The notes under the pieces are model-generated. The model was not told the DNA's origin. It searched no databases and saw only the letters and a program-made list of their open reading frames with translations. Source: CAYRAV01 sp964422365 (GTDB lineage: Bacteria > Bacillota > Clostridia > Lachnospirales > Lachnospiraceae). From it: a DNA stretch of 46,126 nt. Below are positions 8,366 through 16,511 of the stretch, piece by piece. Position numbers and translations under genes: made by a program. Location: contig CAYRAV010000019.1 in NCBI GenBank assembly GCA_964422365.1, forward strand, positions 1 to 46,126, given 5' to 3'. Each line of letters opens with the position of its first letter. The stretch's first letter is position 1.

Positions 8366-9676
8366 TTGGACCCGAGTGATGTCACGCAGTTAATTATCTT
8401 GCTTATATTACTGGTATTATCAGCTTTCTTTTCATCAGCTGAAACTGCCTTGACAACTGTTAACAAGCTCAGAATAAGAAGCCTTGCGGAGGAGGGGTCA
8501 AATTCTGCAAAAACTGTACAGAAGTTAATCGAAAACCCTTCTAAAATGTTAAGTGCTATTTTGATTGGTAATAACATTGTAAATCTTACTGCTTCTTCTT
8601 TAACAACAACATTGGCAATTAATATTTGTAAAAAATACCTTCATATGGATGGAAATGCTAGTTTTGGTGTTGGTATTGGCACTGGTGTTTTAACTGTATT
8701 AATATTAATTTTTGGAGAAATTACTCCAAAATCACTCGCCACACTATCTGCTGAAAAACTTTCTCTTGCATATAGCGGCATAATTTACTTTTTAACTCAG
8801 TTACTTACTCCAGTTATTTTTATTATCAATAAACTGTCCTCATTTCTTTTGTTTATCTTTCATATTGATATGAACAAGAAGACAAATACAATGACAGAAG
8901 GAGAACTTCGTACCATCTTAGATGTCAGTCATGAAGAAGGTGTCATTGAAAGTGAGGAACGCAAAATGATTACAAATGTGGTTGATTTTGGTGATTCTGT
9001 TGCAAAAGATGTAATGGTTCCACGTATTGATATGGAATTTGCAAATTCAAATTTTACTTATGATGAATTGATTGAAGCCTTTGAAAAAGAAAAATATTCA
9101 AGACTGCCTGTTTACTCTGAAACAAGAGATAACATTATCGGAATTATAAATTTAAAAGATGTATTTTTTTATAAGGGTGACAAACAAAATTTTAAAATAG
9201 ATAATCTTATGCGGGAACCATTTTTTACTTATGAATTTAAAAAAACTTCCGAACTGCTATCAGAAATGCGCGAAGATCGTATTCCGCTTGCTATTGTTTT
9301 AAATGAATATGGTGCAACTGCTGGCTTGATTGCTTTAGAAGATTTATTAGAAGAAATTGTAGGTGAAATCCGTGATGAATATGATCAGGATGAAGAAGAC
9401 CATATTCAGTGTATTAGTGAAGCAGAGTATTTGGCAGATGGTTCTACGAAATTAGACGAAATTAACGAAGTCATTGGCCTTAACTTAGAATCTGATGACT
9501 ATGATTCTATTGCTGGTCATATTATTACATTAATGGAACATCTTCCTTCGGAAGGCGAAAGTATCTGTCAGGATAACATAGAATTTACAGTAGTATCTTT
9601 GGACAAGAATCGAATTGATAAAGTTCATATTCAGATTTTGTCAGATGAAGAAGAGCATGAAGAAAATGTTTCATAA
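8366..9676 (+). CDS. CNNM/CorC-type transporter with CBS pair (hemolysin-like family)
   Basis: A membrane protein of 437 codons with the standard layout of bacterial CNNM (DUF21) proteins, which export magnesium or cobalt. There are four hydrophobic segments in the first 170 residues (LIILLILLVLSAFF first), with the family motif FFSSAETAL and the GEITPKSLA stretch. Two CBS domains follow (about 195-320; TEGELRTILD and PRIDM at the entry, LPVYSE, GIINLKDVF), and then the C-terminal CorC_HlyC domain ending in Glu/Asp-rich sequence. Start choice: AGGAG at 8353-8357 serves the TTG at 8366. The ATG at 8345 in the same frame lies upstream of that site and has none of its own. It converges with the pyr operon across a shared terminator. 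Confidence 0.85.
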   Translation: MDPSDVTQLIILLILLVLSAFFSSAETALTTVNKLRIRSLAEEGSNSAKTVQKLIENPSKMLSAILIGNNIVNLTASSLTTTLAINICKKYLHMDGNASFGVGIGTGVLTVLILIFGEITPKSLATLSAEKLSLAYSGIIYFLTQLLTPVIFIINKLSSFLLFIFHIDMNKKTNTMTEGELRTILDVSHEEGVIESEERKMITNVVDFGDSVAKDVMVPRIDMEFANSNFTYDELIEAFEKEKYSRLPVYSETRDNIIGIINLKDVFFYKGDKQNFKIDNLMREPFFTYEFKKTSELLSEMREDRIPLAIVLNEYGATAGLIALEDLLEEIVGEIRDEYDQDEEDHIQCISEAEYLADGSTKLDEINEVIGLNLESDDYDSIAGHIITLMEHLPSEGESICQDNIEFTVVSLDKNRIDKVHIQILSDEEEHEENVS

Positions 9677-9698
9677 TTTATATGAAGAACAGATTTAT

Positions 9699-9742
9699 AT
9701 TAAAACAGCTGTTATCTATTATATAGAAACAGCTGTTTTAAT
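9699..9742. terminator. Bidirectional terminator between CNNM gene and pyr operon
   Basis: A perfect 15-bp inverted repeat, ATTAAAACAGCTGTT at 9699-9713 and its complement at 9728-9742, around a 14-base loop. The A/T outer stem supplies a short U tract in either direction. It lies between convergent genes. Confidence 0.75.
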
Positions 9743-9755
9743 ATAAAAACTTTTG

Positions 9756-9908
9756 TTAAAATGTCAAATCTGACTTGTGTAATAAAAGTTTTGAACCGCT
9801 TACCAACATTATAACTCCTACTCCAATTGCAAAAACCATTGTGACAATACCAAGTACAATATTCCAAATCCCTATACCTTGCATTGTATGATATACTTTT
9901 TCCTGCAT
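9756..9908 (-). CDS. Small membrane protein of 50 residues, last gene of the pyr operon
   Basis: The frame starts with ATG at 9908 behind AGGGGGG and reads MQEKVYHTMQGIGIW, then one hydrophobic segment (about residues 15-37, IVLGIVTMVFAIGVGVIMLV), and ends GSKLLLHKSDLTF. It is only 12 bases downstream of the pyrE stop and directly ahead of the operon terminator, so it should be cotranscribed with pyr genes. A single-pass inner-membrane protein with a short charged tail is the best description. I recognise no family. The good ribosome site, operon position and coherent hydrophobic profile argue that it is real; a longer overlapping frame in another phase is a shadow. Confidence 0.7.
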   Translation of the reverse strand: MQEKVYHTMQGIGIWNIVLGIVTMVFAIGVGVIMLVSGSKLLLHKSDLTF

Positions 9909-9920
9909 ACAAACCCCCCT

Positions 9921-10598
9921 TTATTTTACAGCACCATATTGATCATAATAGGAATCAATCGCAGCTTTGGTTTCATCGTTAATAATGATGTTTCCCTTGT
10001 ATGGTTTATTATATAAATGTTCTACTACTTCTTCCATTGTTACAATAGCTGTTGTTTTCAAACCATACTTTTCCTGAATCTCTTCCAAAGCACTCTTTTC
10101 TCCCTGTCCACGTTCCATACGGTCTACACTCACTACTAAACCTAATACATTTACATCTCCCTGTGCCTTAATAATAGGCATAGTTTCTTTGATAGAAGTT
10201 CCTGCCGTTGTTACATCTTCAATAATCACTACTTTATCATTTGCATCTATAGGACTTCCAAGTAAAATACCTTTATCTCCGTGGTCTTTTACTTCTTTTC
10301 TATTAGCACAATATTTAATATCTTTTCCATACATTTCAGAAAATGCCATAGAAGCTGTTACACTAAGTGGAATACCTTTGTATGCTGGTCCAAATAACAA
10401 ATCAACATCTGTTCCAAAACAACTTTCTATTGCTTTTGCATAGTATTCGCCTAATTTTTTTAACTGTGCTCCTGTTCTATAAAAGCCTGTATTTACAAAA
10501 AATGGTGTATTCCTGCCGCTTTTGGTTACAAAGTCACCAAATTTTAATACATTACAGTCTACCATAAATTCAATGAACTCTTTTTTATACTGTTCCAT
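9921..10598 (-). CDS. pyrE: Orotate phosphoribosyltransferase
   Basis: PyrE (225 residues) joins orotate and PRPP to give orotidine 5'-phosphate, the fifth step of UMP synthesis, in the cytosol. The PRPP-binding motif VVIIEDVTTAGTS and the loop ANRKEVKDHGDKG are clear, as is the N-terminal KSGRNTPFFVNTG stretch. The chosen ATG at 10598 has AGGAGG at 8 bases. An in-frame ATG 63 bases upstream would add a segment unlike PyrE and has no ribosome site. It lies 73 bases after pyrD and 12 before the small membrane protein gene. Confidence 0.95.
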   Translation of the reverse strand: MEQYKKEFIEFMVDCNVLKFGDFVTKSGRNTPFFVNTGFYRTGAQLKKLGEYYAKAIESCFGTDVDLLFGPAYKGIPLSVTASMAFSEMYGKDIKYCANRKEVKDHGDKGILLGSPIDANDKVVIIEDVTTAGTSIKETMPIIKAQGDVNVLGLVVSVDRMERGQGEKSALEEIQEKYGLKTTAIVTMEEVVEHLYNKPYKGNIIINDETKAAIDSYYDQYGAVK

Positions 10599-10671
10599 TT
10601 TTTTGTTCCTCCTATATTTCATTGTAGATATCATTCTTTCTTTAAACGTATATGGCATCATATTTTTATAA

Positions 10672-11574
10672 CTACTTTACACATCCAATTAATTCAGATA
10701 TATCCGACACATGATTTTTCTCCATATAATCCTTTATTCCTTCTATTACTTCCAAAGTAACTGTCGGATTATTAAAATTTGCTGTTCCAACAGATATTGC
10801 TGTTGCCCCTGCCATAATAAACTCTAAAGCATCTTCTGCACTTGCAATTCCTCCCATTCCAATAATTGGAAGATTGGTTGCATTAGAAACCTGGTAAACC
10901 ATTCTGACTGCAACTGGCTTTATTGCCGGACCAGACAGCCCTCCTGTTTTATTTGCAATAGCAAAAGAACGGCGGTTAATATCTATTTTCATACCTGTAA
11001 GTGTATTAATCAGAGATAGTGCATCTGCACCACCCGCTTCTGCTGCTTTTGCCATTTCTGTTATATCCGTTACATTAGGACTAAGTTTCATAATAATTGG
11101 CTGCTTTGCATATTTCTTAACCTCTCTTGTAATATTCTCCACAGCTTTAGGACTCTGTCCAAAGGCAATTCCACCTTCTTTTACATTCGGGCAGGAAATA
11201 TTAATTTCTAATAAATCTACTGGTTCAGAAGCAAGACGTTCTACTACTTCACAATAATCTTCTGTTGTTTTTCCACACACATTTACAATAATCTTTGTAT
11301 CAAATTGTTCTAAAAATGGAATGTCTCTTTTTACAAATAAATCAATTCCCGGATTCTGAAGTCCAATCGCATTTAACATTCCTCCACAGGTTTCTGCAAT
11401 TCTTGGAGTCGGGTTGCCTGGCCACGGAATATTAGCTACCCCCTTTGTTGTCACAGCTCCCAGCTGATTCAAATCTACAAAATCATCATATTCTATACCT
11501 GAACCAAATGTACCTGAAGCAACTGTTACAGGGTTATTCCATTCCACTCCAGCAATATTTACTTTCATGTTCAT
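10672..11574 (-). CDS. pyrD: Dihydroorotate dehydrogenase B, catalytic subunit
   Basis: PyrD (300 residues) oxidises dihydroorotate to orotate with FMN. The catalytic loop reads NISCPNVKEGG, with Cys128 as base, which marks class 1 (soluble) enzymes. The adjacent pyrK places it in class 1B, which passes electrons to NAD+ through PyrK's FAD and 2Fe-2S cluster. The glycine-rich IIGMGGIASAEDALEF near the C terminus is the FMN phosphate site. The start ATG overlaps the pyrK stop (ATGA), so translation of the two subunits is coupled, as fits a heterotetramer. Confidence 0.96.
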   Translation of the reverse strand: MNMKVNIAGVEWNNPVTVASGTFGSGIEYDDFVDLNQLGAVTTKGVANIPWPGNPTPRIAETCGGMLNAIGLQNPGIDLFVKRDIPFLEQFDTKIIVNVCGKTTEDYCEVVERLASEPVDLLEINISCPNVKEGGIAFGQSPKAVENITREVKKYAKQPIIMKLSPNVTDITEMAKAAEAGGADALSLINTLTGMKIDINRRSFAIANKTGGLSGPAIKPVAVRMVYQVSNATNLPIIGMGGIASAEDALEFIMAGATAISVGTANFNNPTVTLEVIEGIKDYMEKNHVSDISELIGCVK

Positions 11575-12344
11575 TGTAGTTCTACCTCCTCTGCATAAAA
11601 TACCGGACCATCTTTGCAGATACGTTTGTTATTCACATTACTGTGATGATCTTTTTCTTTTGACTGGCATACACAAGCAAGACAGGCACCAATTCCGCAT
11701 GCCATCTTCTCCTCCAAAGAAATCTGTGCTGGAATATTATTCTCTACAGCATATTGTTTTATCCCCTTTAACATTGGTGTGGGGCCACATGCAAAAATCA
11801 TATCTGCTTTTAGCTGATTTTCCTTTATTGCATCAATGACATTTCCTTTTGTTCCCACACTTCCATCTTCTGTAGACACATAAACAGAAGCATATGGTTC
11901 AAATTCTTTTTTTAAAAATAAGTTATTATTTCTATAACCTAACACCACCTGCGTTTCACATTTCAACTGCTTTGCAAGTTCTAACATAGGTGGAATACCA
12001 ATTCCTCCACCAATTAAAATTGCCTTTTTTCCTTCCAATATAAAACCATTTCCAAGAGGTCCCATAATACGAATTGTATCCCCTGCATGCTTTTTAGAAA
12101 ATTCCTCTGTTCCTTTTCCCACTACACGAAATACAAAACGCAATATTCCTTCTTCCTTATCAATTTCACAAATACTAATTGGACGTGGAAGCATTTCACT
12201 TTTTCCATCACTGTAAAAAGAAACAAATTGCCCTGGCTTTGCTTTATTCGCAATATCAGAATCTTTTAACCACATACTATATATATCCTCTGTCACTTTC
12301 ACAATAGAAGTAATAAATGCTTCTTTTACAAATTTCTCTGCCAT
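11571..12344 (-). CDS. pyrK: Dihydroorotate dehydrogenase B, electron transfer subunit
   Basis: PyrK (257 residues) carries electrons from PyrD's FMN to NAD+. The FAD-binding RPISI motif (54-58), the NAD-binding GGGIGIPP (112-119) and the 2Fe-2S ligands C216, C221, C224 and C243 (pattern ACGIGACLACVC ... RICKDGP) are all present. The length is normal for the family. It sits directly upstream of pyrD with a four-base overlap and downstream of pyrF. Confidence 0.95.
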   Translation of the reverse strand: MAEKFVKEAFITSIVKVTEDIYSMWLKDSDIANKAKPGQFVSFYSDGKSEMLPRPISICEIDKEEGILRFVFRVVGKGTEEFSKKHAGDTIRIMGPLGNGFILEGKKAILIGGGIGIPPMLELAKQLKCETQVVLGYRNNNLFLKKEFEPYASVYVSTEDGSVGTKGNVIDAIKENQLKADMIFACGPTPMLKGIKQYAVENNIPAQISLEEKMACGIGACLACVCQSKEKDHHSNVNNKRICKDGPVFYAEEVELQ

Positions 12345-12378
12345 TCCGAATCTCCTTCTTGATTACTGTACAGCTTCT

Positions 12379-12398
12379 AATTTTCAAACACTCTCTAG
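12379..12398 (-). repeat. Solo end of the 20-bp-TIR element at the pyrF stop
   Basis: On the minus strand the sequence differs from CTAGAGCGTGTTTGAAAATT at one base. The last codons of pyrF (ALESV) and its TGA lie inside it. No second element end is nearby. Confidence 0.7.
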
Positions 12399-13310
12399 TG
12401 CATTGTTAATATCCTCCCGCATATCAATAACAGCCTGTCTAGAAGCATCTGCATAAGCTGTTTCTCCAAATTTTGCATACTTTTCCTGTTTATATGCTGC
12501 AATAATACCACGGGAAGAATTGATAATTGCACCCAATCCATCTTCGTTAAAATATGGAACCAAATCTTCTGCTTTTCCCCCCTGTGCACCATAACCTGGT
12601 ACTAAAATATAAGTCTTAGGCATAAGTTTTCTTAAAACTTTTCCCATTTCCGGGTAAGTTGCACCGATAACACAGCCTACATAACTGTATGCATCTCCCA
12701 TGTGCCCCTCTCCCCATTCTGCAACTTTCTTTCCAACCAATTCATAAAGTGGTATTCCGTCTATTAACTGATCCTGAAATTCTCCACTGGAAGGATTTGA
12801 TGTTTTTACCAGAACAAAAATCCCTTTGTTTTCTTCTTTGCAAACATCTATAAACGGCTTTATCCCATCTGATCCAAGATAGGGGTTTACAGTTACAAAG
12901 TCTTCATCAAAGGCTTTATAAGACTTTGAACCAACCTGCACTGTTCCTATATGACCTATCGCATAGGCACCAGAAGTGGATCCAATATCACCACGTTTGA
13001 TGTCAGCGATTACTACCAAATCTTTTTCTTTGCAATAATCTATTGTCTTTTTAAAAGCAGCCATTCCCGGAATACCAAATTGCTCATACATGGCAATCTG
13101 CGGTTTTACTGCTGGTATCAAATCATATGTGGCATCAATAATTCCTTTATTGTACTGCCAAATTGCTTCTCCGGCACCTTCTAAAGTTTCTCCATACTCG
13201 GCAAATGCTTTTTCTTTTATATGATTTGGTACATAATGTAACATTGGATCTAAGCCCACTACTATTGGTGCATTTACATCCTGAATCTTTTTTACTAGTT
13301 TGTTTATCAT
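12384..13310 (-). CDS. pyrF: Orotidine 5'-phosphate decarboxylase (long type)
   Basis: PyrF (308 residues) decarboxylates OMP to UMP, the last step of the pathway. The length and the sequence ADIKRGDIGSTSGAYA, containing the catalytic Lys/Asp array, fit the type-2 (mycobacterial-like) family rather than the short E. coli type. The phosphate-binding end (VPGYGAQGG and NSSRGI) is present. The chosen ATG at 13310 follows GGAGG at 5 bases. The final residues and stop codon are contributed by a copy of a repeat-element end (12379-12398), which suggests the original C terminus was altered by insertion. Confidence 0.95.
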   Translation of the reverse strand: MINKLVKKIQDVNAPIVVGLDPMLHYVPNHIKEKAFAEYGETLEGAGEAIWQYNKGIIDATYDLIPAVKPQIAMYEQFGIPGMAAFKKTIDYCKEKDLVVIADIKRGDIGSTSGAYAIGHIGTVQVGSKSYKAFDEDFVTVNPYLGSDGIKPFIDVCKEENKGIFVLVKTSNPSSGEFQDQLIDGIPLYELVGKKVAEWGEGHMGDAYSYVGCVIGATYPEMGKVLRKLMPKTYILVPGYGAQGGKAEDLVPYFNEDGLGAIINSSRGIIAAYKQEKYAKFGETAYADASRQAVIDMREDINNALESV

Positions 13311-13354
13311 AACATCCTCCATTTGCCCATATTTTGTTTATAAGATATTATTGT

Positions 13355-14641
13355 CTACTCTGTTTCATAATCATATACAAGATTTCCATCCACAAATGTC
13401 TTTAAAATTCTTCCACTTACTTCTTTTCCATCAAATGGTGTATTTTTTCCCTTGGACACAAATTTATCTGATTCGATTCTATAAGCAGCATCAAAATCTG
13501 CAATCACCAAATCTGCTGCTTTTCCAACAGCCAGACTTCCCTTGTCTATTCCAATGACTTTAGCCGGATTATAGCTCATTTTTTCTACTAACTGCATTGG
13601 TGTCAGGTATCCTGTTTTTACAAGTTCTGTTACCGCTAATGCAAATGCTGTTTCTAAACCTGTGATTCCAAAGGGTGCTTTTGACATGGAAGCTGCTTTT
13701 TCCTGTGTACTGTGAGGTGCATGGTCTGTAGAAATTACATCCATAATGCCATCTCTTAAACCTTCTTTTAATGCCTGTACATCTGCTCTGCTTCTTAGTG
13801 GAGGATTCATTTTGTAATTGCCATCATCTGATAAAATTTCCTCATCACACATTGTAAAATGATGTGGACACACCTCCCCTGTTACAGCGTATCCCTGCTC
13901 TTTTGCCATCTTAATCAAGGCAACACTGTCTTTTGTGGAACAATGACATAAATGCAGCTTTGCACCTGCTTCTTGTGCCAGAAAAATATCTCTCGCGGCA
14001 ATTACATCTTCTACTGCATTTGTAATACCTTTGAGCCCTAATTCCTCTGCTTTCTTTCCAGCATTCATTACACCGCCACGTACTAAATTCTTATCCTCAC
14101 AATGGGCTAAAATCACAAGATTATTCTCTCTAGCCTTCTTCATCCCCTCTACATATACCAAAATATCCATAACAGACTTCCCATCTTCGCTTAATGCCTT
14201 TGCACCTACTTCTGTCATGCCTTTAATATCTGCCAATTCAGCTCCTGCCTGTCCTTTTGTAACAGCACCAACTGGTAAAATATGAACAAGGGAATCTTCA
14301 CGCTCTTTTTGTAACAAATATTCTATCATCTCTTTGCTGTCAATAACCGGATTGGTATTAGGCATAGGGCATACAGATGTAAAACCGCCTCTTGCTGCTG
14401 CCATACTGCCTGTCTTTATTGTTTCTTTATACTCGAATCCCGGTTCTCTAAAATGAACATGTAAGTCTATTAATCCCGGCATAACATATTTTCCATCTGC
14501 CAAGATCACTTTGTCTGATTCAGAACAATTGATGTTTTCTTCTACTTTTTCAATTCTTCCATCTAAAATAAGTACATCATAGATTCCGTCTGTTCCTGTA
14601 TCTGGATCTAATACATGACCATTTTTTATCAATATTTTCAT
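13355..14641 (-). CDS. pyrC: Dihydroorotase
   Basis: PyrC (428 residues) cyclises carbamoyl-aspartate to dihydroorotate. It is a type I, amidohydrolase-fold enzyme: the metal motif DLHVHFREPG (His61, His63) is followed by the KETI segment, metal-ligand stretches ILAHCED and CHCST, and STDHAPH with the catalytic Asp. It is the first structural gene of the operon. A short upstream frame overlaps its ATG. The aspartate carbamoyltransferase genes are not in this window. Confidence 0.95.
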   Translation of the reverse strand: MKILIKNGHVLDPDTGTDGIYDVLILDGRIEKVEENINCSESDKVILADGKYVMPGLIDLHVHFREPGFEYKETIKTGSMAAARGGFTSVCPMPNTNPVIDSKEMIEYLLQKEREDSLVHILPVGAVTKGQAGAELADIKGMTEVGAKALSEDGKSVMDILVYVEGMKKARENNLVILAHCEDKNLVRGGVMNAGKKAEELGLKGITNAVEDVIAARDIFLAQEAGAKLHLCHCSTKDSVALIKMAKEQGYAVTGEVCPHHFTMCDEEILSDDGNYKMNPPLRSRADVQALKEGLRDGIMDVISTDHAPHSTQEKAASMSKAPFGITGLETAFALAVTELVKTGYLTPMQLVEKMSYNPAKVIGIDKGSLAVGKAADLVIADFDAAYRIESDKFVSKGKNTPFDGKEVSGRILKTFVDGNLVYDYETE

Positions 14642-14679
14642 AGATTTACTCCTATCTTAATTTTTGTATCACTATCCAT
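14638..14679 (-). CDS. Possible 13-codon upstream ORF overlapping pyrC
   Basis: The frame MDSDTKIKIGVNL starts at 14679, has AGGAGG (14691-14696) 11 bases upstream, and its TGA overlaps the pyrC ATG (ATGA). An even shorter frame, MPYG, starts at 14686 behind the same ribosome site. Both lie within the transcript predicted from the promoter at 14732-14760. This could be a leader peptide coupling translation to pyrC, or simply chance in a short leader. Confidence 0.3.
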   Translation of the reverse strand: MDSDTKIKIGVNL

Positions 14680-14699
14680 AAGGCATAATACCTCCTGAA

Positions 14700-14761
14700 C
14701 AATTACATAACCAGCTGCTTCACTACATTTGATTATAACAAAATTATCCTTCTATTACAAG
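14700..14761 (-). promoter_or_regulatory. pyr operon promoter within a duplicated 62-bp segment
   Basis: On the minus strand TTGTAA (14755-14760), a 17-base spacer and TATAAT (14732-14737) form a strong sigma-A promoter about 85 bases upstream of pyrC. The whole 62-bp stretch recurs with one mismatch at 17138-17199. Confidence 0.8.
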
Positions 14762-14804
14762 TATAAGCAAAAGCGTTACCAGCTTTTCTATAGAAATCTC
14801 TTTC

Positions 14805-14948
14805 GTTACTGTTCACTCACAAGCTTGACACTTGCTGTCAAGCTATGTGCCAAGAACATAGAACAGCCAAGAATCCAGCCTTTCGCCGAAGGCGAATTAT
14901 GATAGGCTGGATTCCGTTACTGTTTGCACCGTAGGTGTGAACAATAAC
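14805..14948. repeat. Structured inverted-repeat element, 144 bp
   Basis: The ends GTTACTGTTCAC (14805-14816) and its inverse (14937-14948, 11 of 12) enclose several perfect hairpins: AGCTTGACA with its complement (14822-14844); ATGT/ACAT (14845-14859); and an 11-bp stem at 14871-14881 with 14904-14914 that encloses a smaller TTCGCC-gaa-GGCGAA hairpin. It is non-coding. It looks like a mobile palindromic element or a structured RNA. It occupies most of the gap between pyrC and the TPR-LRR gene; the rest of that gap shows nothing further. Confidence 0.65.
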
Positions 14949-15034
14949 TCTCTTTCCCCATAACATAAAAGCAGAAAACAATAGTACACAAATATACTTG
15001 TTCTCTGCCATAAAAAACTCATGTATCATTTTCA

Positions 15035-16333
15035 TTATTCTGTCAACATTGGATATGCATAATTATCTTCAGGATCATTTGCCTCACTCATATCCACCTC
15101 GCAAGATAATTTATCCAAGTTCTCCATCATCTTACTGCTCATATAGTGATAATGCAAATCCAGTTTTTTAATATTTTCATACTTTGGAATGTCTTTTAAA
15201 AGAATTTCTCCACCTTTATCTGTCAAAATACCATTAGAAAAGTCTAACACTTCTAACTGTTTCATATAAGCAGATTTGCATACACTCTCTACAACCTCAT
15301 CCTGCCAATCGCAATCATTTAAACCAAGGTATTTCAAATTAGGAAAGTTTGCATTAGATAAAAAGTTTTCAAGGTCTGCCTGATTAATGTCACCACCATA
15401 CTCACTTACACCAAGATAAAGATTCAGTGTTTCCAACTGGGGAAGTTCTGCTTCCTGTATCTCTTTTAAAACATTTTTCGGTAATCCACCGCATATAATC
15501 TCTAATTGCTTCAGATTCTCACTTTTCAGATTCCCAAGTGCTAAATCTGTACTTCCCTTGATCGTCAGAATCTCTAAATTTGGAAGTGCCTGCAAAAGTC
15601 CATCATAATTTCCCTGTAAAATCCATGAAACCTCACATTCTTCATAGTCCATATCCCCAATAAACAAACTTTTTATATGAGAAAATTTTTCTTTATTTGC
15701 TATAATTATATCAATAATCTCCTGACAGTCTGTATCACAAGGATCTGCCCAATAACCAATAATCACTTCCTCTAACTGTGAAAATTCCTGATCTGACAAA
15801 ATGATGTCAATCAAATCTTTTATTGTTTTTCCTTCATTATAATCGTCATATGTGAATGCATATTTTTTTGAACGAACCTTACCTTTTCTTCTTTTTATCA
15901 ATCCTGTATCATGTGCAATATTAGCTTTACACTCCTCCATTAATTCTAATGTAGCTTCTCTTGTAGGATTTAGTTTCAAAGATTTTTCCAGATATTCCAT
16001 TGCTTGTGTATATTCATCAAGTTTGTTGTATGCATAAGCATACATATAATACCACCTTGCATTTTTTTCACTTTTTTCTTCATATTTTGTCAGAAGCTCA
16101 ATTGCTTCATTCCAACGAAACGTATTATTATAGGCACATGCTAATTCAAAAATCAGCTCTTGACTCCACTTTTCCTCAGGTATCTGTAAAATTGTATCTA
16201 CAATTGCTCTGTCCTTATCTTCTTTATACCATTTGTCTAAAACATTATAAATTTCATGATCATCTTTGATTTTTTCTGAATCTGTCATATCAATTTTTGA
16301 AAGAATATCTTTCATTTCCTGTTTAATATCCAT
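15035..16333 (-). CDS. TPR-LRR fusion protein, paralogue of STM4015-like LRR
   Basis: A protein of 432 residues. An N-terminal helical region (about 1-135) contains two TPR-like repeats, of the type AYNNTFRWNEAIELL and AYAYNKLDEYTQAMEYLEKSLKLNP. From about residue 155 the protein is closely similar throughout to the 281-residue LRR protein encoded at 21716-22561, with shared blocks such as NKEKFSHIKSLFIGDMD, EECEVSWILQGNYDGLL and NANFPNLKYLGLNDC. The C-terminal tail ends in YPMLTE in both. No catalytic residues or signal peptide are visible, so binding or scaffolding is likely. The ATG at 16333 follows AGGAAGG. Upstream in-frame ATGs at 16414, 16387 and 16369 fall in a tandemly repeated 18-bp unit and lack ribosome sites. 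It probably shares a transcript with the SprA-like gene. Confidence 0.8.
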   Translation of the reverse strand: MDIKQEMKDILSKIDMTDSEKIKDDHEIYNVLDKWYKEDKDRAIVDTILQIPEEKWSQELIFELACAYNNTFRWNEAIELLTKYEEKSEKNARWYYMYAYAYNKLDEYTQAMEYLEKSLKLNPTREATLELMEECKANIAHDTGLIKRRKGKVRSKKYAFTYDDYNEGKTIKDLIDIILSDQEFSQLEEVIIGYWADPCDTDCQEIIDIIIANKEKFSHIKSLFIGDMDYEECEVSWILQGNYDGLLQALPNLEILTIKGSTDLALGNLKSENLKQLEIICGGLPKNVLKEIQEAELPQLETLNLYLGVSEYGGDINQADLENFLSNANFPNLKYLGLNDCDWQDEVVESVCKSAYMKQLEVLDFSNGILTDKGGEILLKDIPKYENIKKLDLHYHYMSSKMMENLDKLSCEVDMSEANDPEDNYAYPMLTE

Positions 16334-16363
16334 TTTAAACCTTCCTATAATTTTATTTTTGGT

Positions 16364-16400
16364 GTCCATTTTATTTTTGGTGTCCATTTTAATTTTGTCT
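16364..16400 (-). repeat. Tandem 18-bp duplication upstream of the TPR-LRR start
   Basis: Two adjacent copies of a unit read on the minus strand as AAAATGGACACCAAAAAT. Each contains an in-frame ATG, so the annotated start can easily be placed too far upstream. Confidence 0.7.
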
Positions 16401-16432
16401 GCTAAATGATTCATGTAGGGTGTCTACCCTAT

Positions 16433-16497
16433 AGAAACAATTGTGCAATATTCCCTTAGCGAGCAAACTCCCACATGCATATTGCACAATTGTTTCT
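16433..16497. repeat. Long palindromic hairpin between SprA-like and TPR-LRR genes
   Basis: A perfect 19-bp inverted repeat: AGAAACAATTGTGCAATAT at 16433-16451, with its complement at 16479-16497 around a 27-base loop. A small AGGGT-gtct-ACCCT hairpin (16417-16430) adjoins it. There is no U tract on the minus-strand side, so it is not a classical terminator. It may be an RNA-processing signal or a mobile palindrome. Confidence 0.65.
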
Positions 16498-16511
16498 GCA
16501 TGGCTGAACTG

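Noticed and set aside
9712..9912. 66-codon minus-strand frame over the small membrane protein
   Set aside because: The overlapping 50-codon frame has the ribosome site at a proper distance and a clean hydrophobic segment; this one crosses the terminator.
14838..15035. 65-codon minus-strand frame after the TPR-LRR gene
   Set aside because: It is mostly the hairpin-rich repeat element and has no ribosome site.
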